This document shows, one piece after another, positions 11,151 through 21,689 of a stretch of 64,000 nucleotides of DNA. The position numbers and the translations under genes were made by a program. Within the stretch, counting starts at the first letter, position 1. The number at the start of each line of letters is the position of its first letter. Source of the DNA: Carettochelys insculpta (Eukaryota; Chordata; Testudines; Carettochelyidae); contig NC_134137.1 in the NCBI RefSeq assembly GCF_033958435.1, forward strand, positions 238,188,501-238,252,500, written 5' to 3'. The notes under the pieces were generated by a model, which made no database searches, was not told where the DNA came from, and worked only from the letters and a program-made list of their open reading frames with translations.

Positions 11151-11830
11151 GAAGTGTTACAAAGGAATCTCACAAAACTGGGTGACACGGCAGAAAAAAG
11201 GCAGATGAAATTCAAAGTTGATAAATGCAATGAATGCACGTTGGAAAACATAATCCTAACTACACTTACAAATTACCTTATGCCACACAAGAAAGAGATC
11301 TTGGAGTCACTGTGGCTAGTTCTGTGAAAACTGGTTAATGTACAGCATCTGTCAAAAAAGCTAACAGAGTGTTAGGAATCATTAGGAAAGGCATACATAA
11401 TAAAACAGAAAATATCATTAAGCCAGTAGATAAATCCATGGCACATCCACAGGATGACTACTACATGCAGTTCTTGTCACACCATCTCAAAAAGGTATGA
11501 CAGAACTGGAAAAAGTACAGAGAAGATCAACAAAAATTATTAAGGACATAAATCAGTTTCCATATAAACAGACATGAAAAAGAGTGGGACTGTTCAATTC
11601 AAGAAATGATGACTATGGGGGATAGGATAGAAGTATATAAAATCATGGATAGTGTTGAGAAAATGAGCAAGGAAGAATTTTTTATCCCATTGCATAACAC
11701 AAAAAGCAGGGGTCATTCCATGAAACTATCAAGTTTAAAACGACCAGAAGAAGTACTTCTTCACATGACACAGTCAACCCATGGAACTCATTGCCAGAAG
11801 ATGTTAGGAAGGCCAATCCAGTGTGCTGAT
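11151..11830 (+). pseudogene. CR1 LINE, RT 3' part
   Basis: Continuation of the CR1 at 9822-10542: CAAAACTGGGTGACACGGC, AGAAAGAGATCTTGGAGTCA, AAATCCATGG, GGATAGGATAGAAGTATATA and CAGTCAACCCATGGAACTC follow in CR1 order. The 3' UTR and the terminal repeats are absent. Sequence after about 11830 is no longer CR1-like. Confidence 0.88.
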
Positions 11831-12936
11831 CTCTTGGTCATCATAAACAAAGCCACCTGTATTTCCATTAATCAAATCACGCATAACTATCGTGACTTCC
11901 TAATAACTGGGGTTCCCTCCCCCAGAATGGTATCCTGAGTACAAGAAGCTACCATGACATCATCAGGAAGAAGGGTCCCAATTTCTTTGTGCTCTAGCTT
12001 GATAATTTCATTTTCTGAGACCTTTGTCCTCCTCAGCAACACAGAGGCTGTATGATTGGGGGTGGGACAACTCCATCGTGTCCCTGAAAATCACATGTGT
12101 GTACCTCTCTGTCTACACCAGTTCAGCCACTCTGGTCTCAAGAACCCATACTCAGTCTCAGAAGGCCATGAGTTGATTGCACTGATGGTACACATATGCA
12201 CATGTTGCTTTCAGGATAATTAACTGGATAGCCCCTGATTCTGCTTCCTGGGAAACAGCATGACATTGCACTGACCTTTGCTATGGGTTAGATGGTAAAT
12301 GCATTATCTAGCACTACATGTGCTTCTCTGGTCAAGCCTCAGAGAGCCCTAAGAGGCAAACACTGGTCAACCAACAATTCCCTTAATTTATAATATATCA
12401 GCATAGGTGCGATTTGGACCAAAAGAGGTAAAAAAGCAACCCTTGGGAAGTGCATGTAGGGGCATGTTGAACCTGCCAGATACAAGTTAGCAGTCAGTGC
12501 TCACAGGGTCACTCTACAATTATGTTAACAAGATGCATCTCTCCTGCATTAAGATTTCATCCACCTTTATTTTTTTAAAAATTACTTATAAAAATGGCTT
12601 TCTTGCTAGAATTGCCAACCCCTTTCCATTCCACAAAGTTTCTGAAAACAGGTCACTCACTGCAGCACCAGATGGTGGAAATCTCATACAAACAGCATCC
12701 ACTCCCTTCCCCCAACAAGGAAGAGCCAGACACAGGCAGAAGTGGAACCAGACGTACAGCCCACTCTCACAAGGAAACACGCACCATCCACAGCAAGAGA
12801 AGACAAAAGCAATAAATATAGGTGAACATGGCACCCAATGATTAATCCCACACCATTAGAATAATAAACTCCATCAAATTGCATTTCAGAACAGAGGCTA
12901 TTTTTTGCCACAGCTAGCAGGTCATTACATCAACAC
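11831..12936. other. Unassigned intergenic stretch
   Basis: No gene, RNA or known repeat was recognised over about 1.1 kb. The longest open frame (12497-12841, +) has no family signal. Confidence 0.55.
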
Positions 12937-13124
12937 TAAGGCTATGTCTACACTACAGCAACCTTTTGAAAGAAGATCCTCCGGAAGATTGTCCTTCGAA
13001 AGATCGTGTCCACATGCAAAAAGCGGATTGACCTTTACTCCACTCTTTCGAAAGATCGATCTGCACTTTCAAAAGGGACCAGACATACAGCCACAGCCAC
13101 ACTTCTAAAAGAACAGGCCAGGAA

Positions 13125-14489
13125 ATGACACGGATAGGGTCGCATGACTGCCAAGCCATTCCAGGAGCTGCCGCCAGCCACTCCCTCACAGGGCCCTTTC
13201 CCAGCTCCCCTGCCCTGCACTTGCTGCTGAGGCCTGCTGTGCTGTACACAGCACAGCAGAGCCCGTGCATAGTCCTGAGGCTGACAGCCGAGAGACATGG
13301 ACTAATGGCACCTCCAGACCCACATGCTTGCCCTGGCTGGGCTGCTGGCCACCACCATTGCAGCCACCCTTCACGTCCTCTGGTGGCAAAGACCTGGGGG
13401 CCCCCAACGCACCCTCACCTCTCGCCCATCAACTCCTCACCCCATCCCTTCATGTCTCTCACCCATCCAACCTTCACCTTATCCCCTCACCTCTTGCCCA
13501 TCTGCCCCTTGCCCAGTCCCCCTGCAATAATGAGGCACATGGGAGAGTTGAACGAAAGAACTATTTACCAACAGACACTAAAACCTTGGAAAGATGAAAA
13601 ACAATCTGACAGCTATTTACAAGGGGGAAACCGTATACAAGGGGTGGGCTTGGGATGGGGATGGGGTCCTCAGTTGTCCAACGGGTGGAGGTCCTTGAGA
13701 CACAGTGGTGCAGGGGGCCCTTCAGGTCTGGGATGGGACAAAGACCATAGGGACATAGGGGCTTTGGTGGGGAACAGTAGACTTGGCCTCACTGGAAGGG
13801 GTGGAGAGGCCGCCTTGGTGGGGCATTTGGCCAGGCCCTGCATCACGGCAGGAGGGAGGCCAGGTGGGAGCAGGGCAGCGAGGGCAGTGGAGGCGGCAGC
13901 TGAGGGGGCTGACTGGTCCCTGAGGGCCCTGCAGATGTGGAACAGGGTGAGCGCTCCCTCACCCTATGCCTCCTGCTGCCTCTCCAGGTTGGCACAGTTC
14001 AGGGACAGCCACTCCTGGTGCAGTTGTTTCAACTCCCAGAGGGCCTGGCAGTGTCCCAGGCCTACATGTACCCCTACCTCAGTTTTTTTACCTTGGTGCG
14101 AACTTGCTCCAAGGTGCAGACAGAGTGGCCTCGGGAAGCAAGGAGATATGTGGGGATGTTCCTCCTCATGTTCTCAGGTGTACACAGGACCTCCTCTGCC
14201 TACCAGAGCCCCAGAAGGTCCCAGAGTTTGGGCTCTGTCCAGGAGGGCACGTTCCACTTTGTGGCTGGGGCTGGCTCCTGGGACCCCCCCGGCTGGCTTA
14301 GTGGGGGGGCAGTTGGGGGTTGCACAGGGACTGGCTGCTCGCCATGTGGTGTCTCTTGGCTGCTGGGGGTGGCTCCAAGGGTATGCTTCTGGACAGCTTG
14401 TGTCTGTACTCCAGTCATGCTTTCAGCTTCCAGCCATGGGGTTTCTGGGTCCCTGTGGCTTTAAAAGCAGCTGGATGCAGGGAGCATAG
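13125..14489 (+). other. 454-codon open frame inside the 1.85-kb Harbinger element, probably fortuitous
   Basis: This is the longest open frame in the window, but it is rich in P, G, S, W and H from GC-rich sequence, has no domain I can recognise, and overlaps antisense the MYB-like remnant, which is the real ancestral coding strand there. I list it so that it is not mistaken for a host gene. Confidence 0.6.
14041..14280 (-). pseudogene. MYB/SANT-like DNA-binding protein of a Harbinger transposon (dead)
   Basis: One minus-strand frame reads VPSWTEPKLWDLLGLW, stop, AEEVLCTPENMRRNIPTYLL, then HSVCTLEQVRTKVKKLR, stop, GYM, stop, AWDTARP. This is the trihelix/MYB-like layout of the accessory protein of animal Harbinger elements (WT..E...LL.lW...... 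RRN...y......G...t.eQvr.KvK.LR..Y). In living elements this protein binds transposon ends and helps the transposase. Three in-frame stops within 80 codons make it a pseudogene. The C-terminal part may continue down to about 13900 in decayed form. Confidence 0.75.
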
Positions 14490-14794
14490 AACTCTGGGGA
14501 TGCTGACCATGGCATCTCTGGGCTCTAGGTGGCTGGTGCCATGGAGGACTGCTCTTTTGAAAAAAAAGGCCCACAGAGTGTCTACACACATTTTCTTTTG
14601 AAAGAATCTTTTGAAAGAGGGTGTTCTTCCTATTACGAGACCAGAGGAGCGCTTTCGAAAGCAGCTCCATGTTCTTTTGATTTACTTTAAAAAGAATGCA
14701 TTTTGTTTGTAGATGCTCCATGGGATCTTTCAGAAGAGCCCCCTTCTTTTGAAAAAAAACTTCGGGAGAACTTGCTAGTTTAGATGCAGCGTAA

Positions 14795-15418
14795 GGGTCA
14801 CCATTGACTTAAATGGGAGTTATGTGTCTTCATACCTTTTAAAACTGCACCTGGATCCTGGGGTGCCTTGAAGCAGTGCCTGGACTGTGGCTTGCCCTTG
14901 TCCCATTTCCAACTTTACAGGTGGCTATGTCCATACTACATGGACATAAAGTCCATTTAGAGCTAAATGGTGGTTTTTCATTGAAAAGATTATTTGGCGA
15001 TTTTTTTGAACATGCTGAACCTCTTCTATATTTTGGTATGATTCAGATATTTCCAACTTGTTTTTTTTTAATAAATAGATCATTTTGATGTGATTCAAAA
15101 TGAAAAAATGTCATTTTGATTCAGTTCAAAACCAAAAATGTCTGGCTTGTTTGGTTATGTTTTCACTCTTATTCAAAAGAAAGAGAAGAGAGAAAAAGGG
15201 AACAAAAGCAAAATGAAAACATTTTATTCATTTTAACAAAATTTGAAAAATCTCGTTACCAATTTAGAACAGAATGTATTTTTAATTTCTTTCTCTATTT
15301 GTCACAGAAAATGCTTGCCATAGAACAAACTACTGCATTGTGATACACTCATGTCAGCAACTTTTTACTTGAGACACTTAACTCCCACCAAGTACCTGCT
15401 GTCCTTGAAGAAGATCAC
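14795..15418. other. AT-rich interval between two Harbinger elements
   Basis: Mostly A/T-rich sequence with repeated TCATTTTGAT and CAAAA phrases near 15080-15130. A lone Harbinger-like end (GGCTATGTCCATACTACATGG at 14923-14943) has no partner that I can see. No gene was recognised. Confidence 0.5.
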
Positions 15419-15421
15419 ATA

Positions 15422-16109
15422 GGGTGCATCTACACTAGCCGGCTACTTCGAAGTAGCTGGCACAACGTCAAAATAGTATGCGTTGCGTCTACACGCACTG
15501 TGTGCTATTTCGACGTTGAAATTGATGTTAGGCGGTGAGATGTCGAAATCACTATTCCCATCCGAAGATGGGAATAGCGCCTTACTTTGATGTTGGACGT
15601 CGAAGTAGGGCATGTGTAGACGATCCACGTCTTGCTACTTTGAAATAGCGGGGTCCTCCATGGCAGCCATCAGCTGAGGGGTTGAGAGACGCTCTGTCCA
15701 GCCCCTGCGGGGCTCTATGGTCACCACGTGCAGCAGCCCTTAGCCCAGGGCTTCTGGCTGCTGCTGCTGCAGCTGGGGGTCTGTGCTGCATGCACAGGGT
15801 CTGCAACCAGTTGTTGGCTCTGTGGATCTTGTGCTGTGCAGGCCATGTGTGTCTGGGAGGGGCCCTTTAAGGGAGTGGCTTGGGGCTTTGCTAGCCCCTT
15901 ATTTCGACGGGGAGTGCTTGTGCGTGTGGACGCTCCACATTTCCTTCCAGGGTGGCTCCTTTTGATGTTCCCCGTCACTACTTCAACGTTGAACATCGAT
16001 GGCACCAGCCCTGGAGGACATGTAGACGATACGCGTCGAAGTAGCCGATTTCAATGTCCTTACTTCGAAATAGGCTACTTTGACGTAGTGTGCTAGTGTA
16101 GACGTAGCC
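15422..16109 (-). mobile_element. 0.7-kb Harbinger MITE (inverted copy)
   Basis: It is the reverse-orientation relative of 27585-28278 and 37916-38626. Ends are GGGTGCATCTACACTAGCC and GCTAGTGTAGACGTAGCC. The target duplication is ATA (15419-15421 and 16110-16112). On the minus strand it carries the same CCTCCAGGGCTGG block and the same start-codon region with a short CAG run as the other copies. It is non-autonomous, since no transposase domain is present. Confidence 0.88.
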
Positions 16110-16317
16110 ATAGTGTTTTAAAAGTCCCTTAAACTCCACCCCAGAAACTTCAGAAGTCGGGAGATGTCCAAGTAGATGCAAGTCAGGGAGCTATACTCGT
16201 ATTCAGTAATCAATCAACATAGCTACAACTAACATAGCCATAGTGCAAATAAAAAACTTTATTTTCTGTGCCTAAAGATAATGTGCAGTTATTCCCCAAA
16301 TACATGTAAAAAAGGTC

Positions 16318-16460
16318 CCTATTGGTATTGCCATTTTGGATAAGACCAAAGATCTATGTTGTTGAGTATCTTTGAAAGTTATCAGTAACAGATGCATCAG
16401 AACAAGAAGTAAAAGCCTTATAATTCAGCACTAATGTGACCATTAAAGGTGTCTCTTACT
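16318..16460 (-). repeat. CR1 3'-end fragment
   Basis: ATTGCCATTTTGGATAAGAC followed by CAAAGATCTATGTTG matches the CR1 tail (reverse complement of ...GACC.TTGGTCTGAYCCAGTATGGC). Strongly diverged, with no coding part. Confidence 0.6.
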
Positions 16461-16999
16461 AATCTGAGCTGGTTAGTTTGTATCCTGAAGCCATGAAGAT
16501 TGTGATTCCCTTGGCTATGTGCTACCCAATGCAACTTCAGATGTCTTTATTGTTCCCCCAAATGTCTAAACATTTTTTACCCCTTCTACATTCTCTATGA
16601 CTCAATACAATCTTGAGGCACTGAGTTTCCAGGAAATTCCATTTTTTCACATCCTTTAATCCTCCCATTAACATCTTCATTTTGGGAAAAACAAAAAGCC
16701 TATAGCACGACAGGCATTGTGTGTAAAATCCTTCTTTAACAAGATCTAAATATTTGTCTGATGGACAGTAATTTAGGCAAAAAGTTCCAAAAAGAATATT
16801 ATTAGCAGCAGTATTTACATTTAAAAAAATGTTAAAACTCTTGTCATTGTGATATTTTATCTATTTTGGATATCTAGACTGGATTCTAAAGGGAACACCT
16901 ACAGCTTTAAAGAAATCACCAGTTGTTTAGTCCAGGACAAATATTTCACAAGAAGGGGATATCATCTGTGGAAGATTTGTACAGGTATTCAGACACACA
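16461..16999. other. Unassigned intergenic stretch
   Basis: No gene or repeat recognised over about 540 bp. Confidence 0.5.
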
Positions 17000-17311
17000 G
17001 TCTATGTCTACATGGTGGGCACCAGTTCAAATATGAAGGTATCCTGAAAAAGCTGCCTGCTTCTAACCAACTGACTTAAAGCAGCTTTTTAGATAACAGG
17101 TGTGCTTTTTCCGCATCCCTGTAACCTTCTTGCATGAAGAGTACAGGGATGCCTTGAAACAGGGCTTTATTTCAGCATGTGGCACCCATGTTTAGACAGT
17201 GCCACATGCTGAAATAGCCTATTTTGAAATCTACTCAAAATAAGCTATACAATTTGCAAAGCACAAACTGCATAGCTTATTTCAAGCTTAGGGTGCTGTG
17301 TAGACATAGCC
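17000..17311 (-). mobile_element. MITE, family of 56767-57072
   Basis: The ends are GTCTATGTCTACATGG and CTGTGTAGACATAGCC, forming a terminal inverted repeat. Inner blocks (GAAATAGCCTATTTTGAAAT, AATTTGCAAAGC, GAGTACAGGGATG) occur in the reverse orientation at 56767-57072. About 310 bp. The target duplication is not clear. Confidence 0.75.
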
Positions 17312-17450
17312 CTAAAGATGCAGATAGGCACTGAGAGGGATCTTCAGGAATTCCAAAGCCATTTAGGAGCTGAAGTTACACTGATTTCACTGGATGCTTA
17401 TCAGCACCTGTAGGCACCTACATGCCTTTGTAGATCTGGCCATATGACTT
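17312..17450. repeat. Ancient dispersed 'TAGGCACCTA' repeat
   Basis: AGGCACTGAGAG, TTTCACTGGATGCTTATCAG and TGTAGGCACCTACATGCCTT resemble the repeats at 30310-30920 and 55180-55480, which contain paired TTAGGTGCCTAA/TTAGGCACCTAA words around a 'cccattgac' core. The class is unknown to me. Confidence 0.45.
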
Positions 17451-17780
17451 TTTCCTTTAGCTAAAGTCAAGTTTGTGTTATGTAGACAGAGTCCTCCATT
17501 GGATCGTTGCTGAGCTGCTTTAACTCAGGGCCCTTGTGAGGTGTGTAAGGGTGAACACGGATGCTGCACCACTTGTGTAGCTGGTTGCTCCTTGGAGCAA
17601 TCATCCTGATCTTTGAGTCTGGCTCAGCTATGTGTGAAGTTAGACATGAGGGGATGTCAGTTGATTTACACTTCTCTCATCCTCAGGTTGGTTTGGTGCC
17701 CAGCACTTTAGGACTGCTCGAAGGGTATGCCTGCTCAACAACTGGGAAGGTGTGTAACAAACACCTTGTGCATGGTAGGT

Positions 17781-17976
17781 TGCAGGGCTGCTACTAGTGG
17801 GTCAGGTTTCTATACCAACTATGGTTTAGCTACAGAGCTGCCTCCCCAAGAGTTACGTGCCAGAAGTGTTCATTGTAAGATCCTTTAAGGCTCTACAAGG
17901 TATGGCTGAGGTTAGCTTGTAAAGTTGTGTTACACACATCACCACCTAGTGGCTGAACAGTTAGTACAGTTGAGCA
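17781..17976 (-). repeat. 3' LTR of the Mag-like Ty3/Gypsy element
   Basis: It aligns with 23021-23187: GGTCAGGTTTCTATA against GGTCAGGCTTCTGTA, CATTGTAAGATCC against CACTGTAAGATCT, AAGGTATGG against CAGGTATGG, and the end TTAGTACAGTTGAGCA against TTAATACAGTTCATCA. On the minus strand the LTR starts TG next to a polypurine tract (17977-18013). The left edge is estimated. An LTR of about 170-200 bp is short, as is usual for this clade. Confidence 0.78.
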
Positions 17977-18013
17977 TCCCTTTACCTTTTCCCCTTTACC
18001 TTTTCCCCTTTAG
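17977..18013 (-). promoter_or_regulatory. Polypurine tract of the Mag-like element
   Basis: The plus strand is TCCCTTTACCTTTTCCCCTT with a second CCTTTTCCCC unit. On the minus strand it is a purine tract (AAAGGGGAAAAGGTAAAGGG) directly before the LTR start TGCTCAACTG. This is the expected primer site for second-strand synthesis. The tract is partly duplicated. Confidence 0.75.
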
Positions 18014-18119
18014 GTTTTACATATCTACTATTTACAACACTTACACTATCGTGCCATCTTTGAAATTCAGTATATCAGACAGTTATGTTTCTGAATTGTA
18101 CCGATCTTCTAATTAAATG

Positions 18120-18850
18120 ATATGAATGCATAATGACTTGGATGTTTGGCTTTCCATTAGTTGCAACAGCTGGCTGTAGTTGGTTTAGAATCCTTGAATT
18201 ATCTTCTTTTTCTGCATCCACCACCTGTAGATGGGAACTTTCGTGTTATCAATAACTCAGAAAAATAAAGAATGGATCTTCCTGCTGTAGGATTTTCTTG
18301 GCTATCTGTACAGATCTCAGGCTTTTCATTCACTTGTGGGTAATGGGAGCTACTATCAATAAGATCGTATTTTGTCTGAAATGACATACTCTGCTGCTGT
18401 GAATTATGGTCCAAAGTTCATCACCGGTTGTTCTGGCATGCTGACATGAGCAACAACACATTTGAGTTTCCTGATACCATTGTGACATCTTATGTCTTCC
18501 AAGTATATTATTTACATATACTTACAAACAATGTTCTCTGAATTTCCATAAATCTGCAGCTAATTGCTTTCAGATTCTTTCTGATAAGGGTGTTGTTATC
18601 ATTGCAACTTCTTTGTGTTGTGTTGGTCTTTTAGTTCTGCAGTGTTCGCATGCAGGTACTTTATTGTCTGTCCTTGCTTATGCCCATTGACCACATTGAC
18701 AATTTAGCCTGACGGCTTGGCCTGTTGAGCATTTAGTTAACTTTTGATGCCTTTCACAGATTATTAAGATTTCTACTCTCATTTGGATTGGAATTACGAT
18801 GCAATCATCTTTTACCTTGAGTCTGTTTGACTCACTGTATTACCCATGTA
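18120..18850 (-). pseudogene. Mag-like Ty3/Gypsy integrase remnant
   Basis: The minus strand at 18199-18414 reads SMSFQTKYDLIDSSSHYPQV and then NEKPEICTDSQENPTAGRS and ELLITRKFPSTG. This is the integrase stretch F...y.f.h.tSSP.YPQ.NG.aE..v.t.k.ll.k..dp...LL.YR.TP, with the N-G after YPQ and the catalytic E region altered. Upstream sequence to about 18850 is in other frames with stops. The gene is then broken by Penelope-like repeats. Confidence 0.72.
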
Positions 18851-18924
18851 CTGCAAAGTATACTCTTGTCGCTTTGTTAGTGTCTTTGAGAGACTTGGCT
18901 TTCCGGCTGTAATGGGCATAGACC

Positions 18925-19656
18925 TGCTTTGTCAGATGCATGAGTATTGGGGGGTGGGGGGGTGTTGGAGGATAGACAGAGGCAGTCTCAGTCAAGGGGA
19001 GGGCCAGAGCTGACAGGGTCTGTTCAGTGATGGAGGATGTGGCCCATTAGGAGCAGTTTGTGTGGAGTTGTGAACATCAAGAGAGGAGAAATCAAGTCAG
19101 TTCAGTCAGGGGGGATGTGGCCCATTGTCAGTTGCTAATGTGGAGATGTGAACATCAAGAGCAGAGAACCTGCTTTTGTAATGGACCAACCGCTGCCAGT
19201 CTCTGTTCAGTCCTAGGCTGATGGAGTCAAATTTGAAATCTTTCTTTGGAGTTTATTTTTGAAGTTTTTTTGTTGTAGGACTGCTTGGCCCATTACAAAA
19301 GCAGTTTTTCTGCTCTTGATGTTCATGCCTCCACATTAACTACTCACAATGGGCCACATTCTCCCCGACCGAACGGATTTGATTTCTTCTCTCTTGATGT
19401 TCACAACTCCACATGAACTGCTGATAATGGGCTACATCCTCTGTGACTGAACAGACCTTGTCAACTCTGGCCCTCCCCTTGACAGAGACTCCCTGTTTAT
19501 ATGCTCTGAAACCCTGCCCCCTAGTCATGCATCTGACGAAGTGGGTCTTTGCACATGAAAGCTTATGCTCCAAATTATCTGTCAGTCTATAAGATGTCAC
19601 AGGACTTCTTGTTGTTTATGAAGATACAGACTCTAACTTGGCTAACTCTCTGATAC
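18925..19656. mobile_element. Penelope-like retroelement composite with 194-bp inverted arms
   Basis: Arms 18991-19184 and 19290-19483 are reverse complements with scattered mismatches. The left arm itself is a tandem pair of about 75-bp units (GATGTGGCCCATT...GAACATCAAGAG). The 105-bp spacer contains TTTGAAATCTTTCTTTGGAG and TTTTTGAAGTTTTTTTGTTG, which resembles the C-terminal coding end of turtle Penelope-like (Neptune) elements on the minus strand. The right end, 19520-19656, is a hammerhead-like unit followed by the typical terminal piece (AAGATACAGACT...CTCTGATACT). A matching remnant GCTTTGTCAGATGCATG lies at the left end. The element splits the Mag-like retrotransposon. Confidence 0.7.
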
Positions 19657-19659
19657 TGG

Positions 19660-19860
19660 CGAAACAAAAAAGCAGTCCAGTAGCACTTCGAAGACTAACA
19701 AAATAAAATAATTTATTAGGTGATGAGCTTTCATGGGACAGACCCACTTCTTCGTCTGTCCGACGAAAGCTCATCACCTAATGAATTATTTTATTTTGTT
19801 AGTCTTTAAAGTGCTACTGAACTGCTTTTTTGTCTTGATAGTTTATAGACTAGCACAGCT
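19660..19860. mobile_element. Palindromic Penelope-like repeat (type A)
   Basis: Head-to-head copies of the unit GACTAACAAAATAA...TTATTAGGTGATGAGCTTTC, left 19664-19745 and right 19753-19830, followed by TTTATAGACTAGCACAGCTA. The two halves meet within the hammerhead-like core, so both cores are incomplete (GTCTGTCCGACGAAAGC). Confidence 0.75.
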
Positions 19861-19909
19861 ATCTGTTACTTCTATGATACTGGCTGTAATGTAAGTTGTA
19901 TGACAGTCA

Positions 19910-20167
19910 GGCTGTGTCTGCATGGGCACAAATCTTTGAAATAGCCATATTTTGAAGATTACTAATGAGGCGCTGAATTGAATATTCAGCGCCTCATTAC
20001 CATTAGGATGCTTCCGGCCGCAGCGGTTCGAAAGTGCTTCTTTTGAAAGCATGCAGCTCGGTGTGGCTACATGGGGGTCCTTTTCGAAAGAACCCTCACC
20101 TTTCGAAATCCTCTTATTCTGATCAGTGATGGCTATTTGGAAGATTTGTGCCCATGTAGACACACCC
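19910..20167. mobile_element. Short Harbinger-like MITE
   Basis: Terminal inverted repeats GGCTGTGTCTGCATGGGCAC and GTGCCCATGTAGACACACCC. Target duplication TCA at 19907-19909 and 20168-20170. Subterminal words GCGCCTCATTA and CCTTTTCGAAAG are shared with the MITE at 10543-11150. It sits between two Penelope-like repeats. Confidence 0.85.
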
Positions 20168-20317
20168 TCAATGTTACATTCTGTAGCTGGCACAGTCTCT
20201 TTTTGACACATGTCCACAGCATGCACATATACCTTTACATTAATTTCCAGCTCATGGGTCGTTGAATACAATGATGAGATCTGTGACAGAATGCCTGGTA
20301 TTACTCAGATTTTTCCA

Positions 20318-20452
20318 AAAATAGATCTGAAGAAGTGGGTCTGTCCCATGAAAGCTCATCACCTAACGTCATTTTGTTAGTCTTTAAAGTGCTACATGAC
20401 TGCTTTTTTATTTTGTTAGAATACAGACTAACATGGCTACCTCTCTGTTAGA
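20318..20452 (+). mobile_element. Penelope-like repeat, single type A unit
   Basis: ATCTGAAGAAGTGGGTCTGT, CCCATGAAAGCTCATCACCT, TTTTGTTAGTCTTTAAAGTG and AATACAGACTAACATGGCTA follow in order. The hammerhead-like core is CUGAAGA rather than CUGAUGA. Confidence 0.78.
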
Positions 20453-20479
20453 TTTTCCCAGGAATTTGTTTAAACATTT

Positions 20480-20990
20480 TTTTTAAACTGCATTAATTTT
20501 ATCAATAGACGTTGGCATCTAAGTGGTGTTTGATCTAGGTTTTTTATGCTGGTGAGGGTTACAAGATAATGTACTCTGTTATCGGCGTAAACAAATCCAA
20601 TTCACACAGCTACCTGTGAAAGTTCTCCCATGTCACACGCTTGCCAGGCACCCTTCTTCAACCTGTGCATGTTGTTTTTCAGGTTTTTTAAGAGTTCAAG
20701 AGCAAAATGCAACTCGCTTCCACTCGAAACAATGTTATGGCAACCCCGTACCACATTGGGTACAGCAACTTGCAGCTGTACTGACCATTTGTTCAGATCA
20801 TAGTACTTGACATTGTGTTGAGATAATTTCTTTTAACTATTTGAAGACAATTTCTTCATTTGCCCGCGCACAGACAAATGTTAAACTTTAACAATTCTGT
20901 CAGAGGTTTTGTCTCTTTACAAAAGTCTTGTAAGTATCTGCCAAAGTAATTTGCTATCCCTGCCACATGTCTCATACTGGTTTGTTAGTT
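20480..20990 (-). pseudogene. Mag-like Ty3/Gypsy RNase H remnant
   Basis: On the minus strand WKRVAFCS, stop, TLKKPEKQHAQVEEGCLASV is readable (about 20615-20720). It matches the RNase H signature of this clade (W.PVA.aSR.Lt..E..YaQIEkEcLAiv). Further upstream KEIISTQCQVL is the tail of the RT-RNase H connection. Several stop codons are present, so it is non-functional. Confidence 0.72.
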
Positions 20991-21680
20991 GGCACATTCA
21001 GTTCTTAAATTGCTTTTACTTTTATCAGGGCTAGGACTCATTTCTTCTTTATTATGTGTACCAGAAACTTGATTTGATGTAGAAAAGAAAATAACCCCTT
21101 CCATGTTTAGTACCAGTCCAGAATGACTGATTAGGCTTAAAACATCATTGAGGGTTCTGTTATGCTCTTCCATCGAAGACTCATATCTCACATGATTGCC
21201 ATTAAATATGTGATTCCATTTGTGTTAGTTAACAGTTCTGCAACCCTTCTTTAGGTGCACTGGTAGTCTGAAAAAGTCATATTTGAGAGGAAAATCTCCA
21301 AAGGGTGTGATAAATATACTCAGGTTAGCACTTCCTTTGGTTAGTGGAATTTGTCAGAATGCACCTGAGGCAGCCAGTGTCCAGAATGCTGTAGTTCCTT
21401 TCACTTTGGAAAGGAAATCATCCAATGTTGGGAGGATATGTTATTCTCACACAACAGTTTCATTAAGTCTTTTGAGAACCACACAGATTCAATTTTTTCC
21501 CCATTTTCCTTTGTAACTGGTACCATTGGAACAAACTAGGTTGTTAGTGCAGAGGTTTTTGTGGATTTTGCCAATCCACTTCCTTCTCATTAATTCAATT
21601 TCTTTTTGATGAAAATAGCAGGATAGGAGTCCTGCAAGGTGTATGTACACTGTGTGGTTCAATGTTGTCTCTTAAGATTA
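20991..21680 (-). pseudogene. Mag-like Ty3/Gypsy reverse transcriptase remnant
   Basis: The minus strand at 21255-21480 reads VLKRLNETVV, stops, HILPTLDDFLSKVKGTTAFW, TLAASGAF, stop, QIPLTKGSANLSIFITPFGDF. This matches R.C.D..rLN..v.re...LPt.dd.l.kl.ga..Fs.LDa.sGfwQIpL...s..lt.FiTPFG. EEHNRTLNDVLSLISHSGLV at about 21110-21170 is the later EEHd.rL..vl.ri...Gl.ln block. The catalytic box is not legible and several stops are present. Confidence 0.8.
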
Positions 21681-21689
21681 TTTGTACTG

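Larger units (their letters stand above)
12940..14791. mobile_element. 1.85-kb Harbinger-like element, transposase-less
   Basis: The left end is GGCTATGTCTACACTACAGC. The right end is its diverged inverse (TAGATGCAGCG). Both are flanked by TAA (12937-12939 and 14792-14794), the classical 3-bp target duplication of PIF/Harbinger transposons. Both subterminal regions are crowded with TTCGAAAG and TTTTGAAA motifs. No DDE transposase is visible, but a MYB/SANT-like remnant is present on the minus strand (14041-14280). This is therefore a derivative that kept the second Harbinger gene and lost the first. Confidence 0.8.

Noticed and set aside
13125..14489. 454-codon open frame on the plus strand as a candidate gene
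   Set aside because: It lies wholly inside a Harbinger element, has biased composition and no recognisable domain, and overlaps antisense a real though dead MYB-like domain.
14923..14943. Isolated Harbinger-like end
   Set aside because: No inverted partner or target duplication found nearby, so no element is called.
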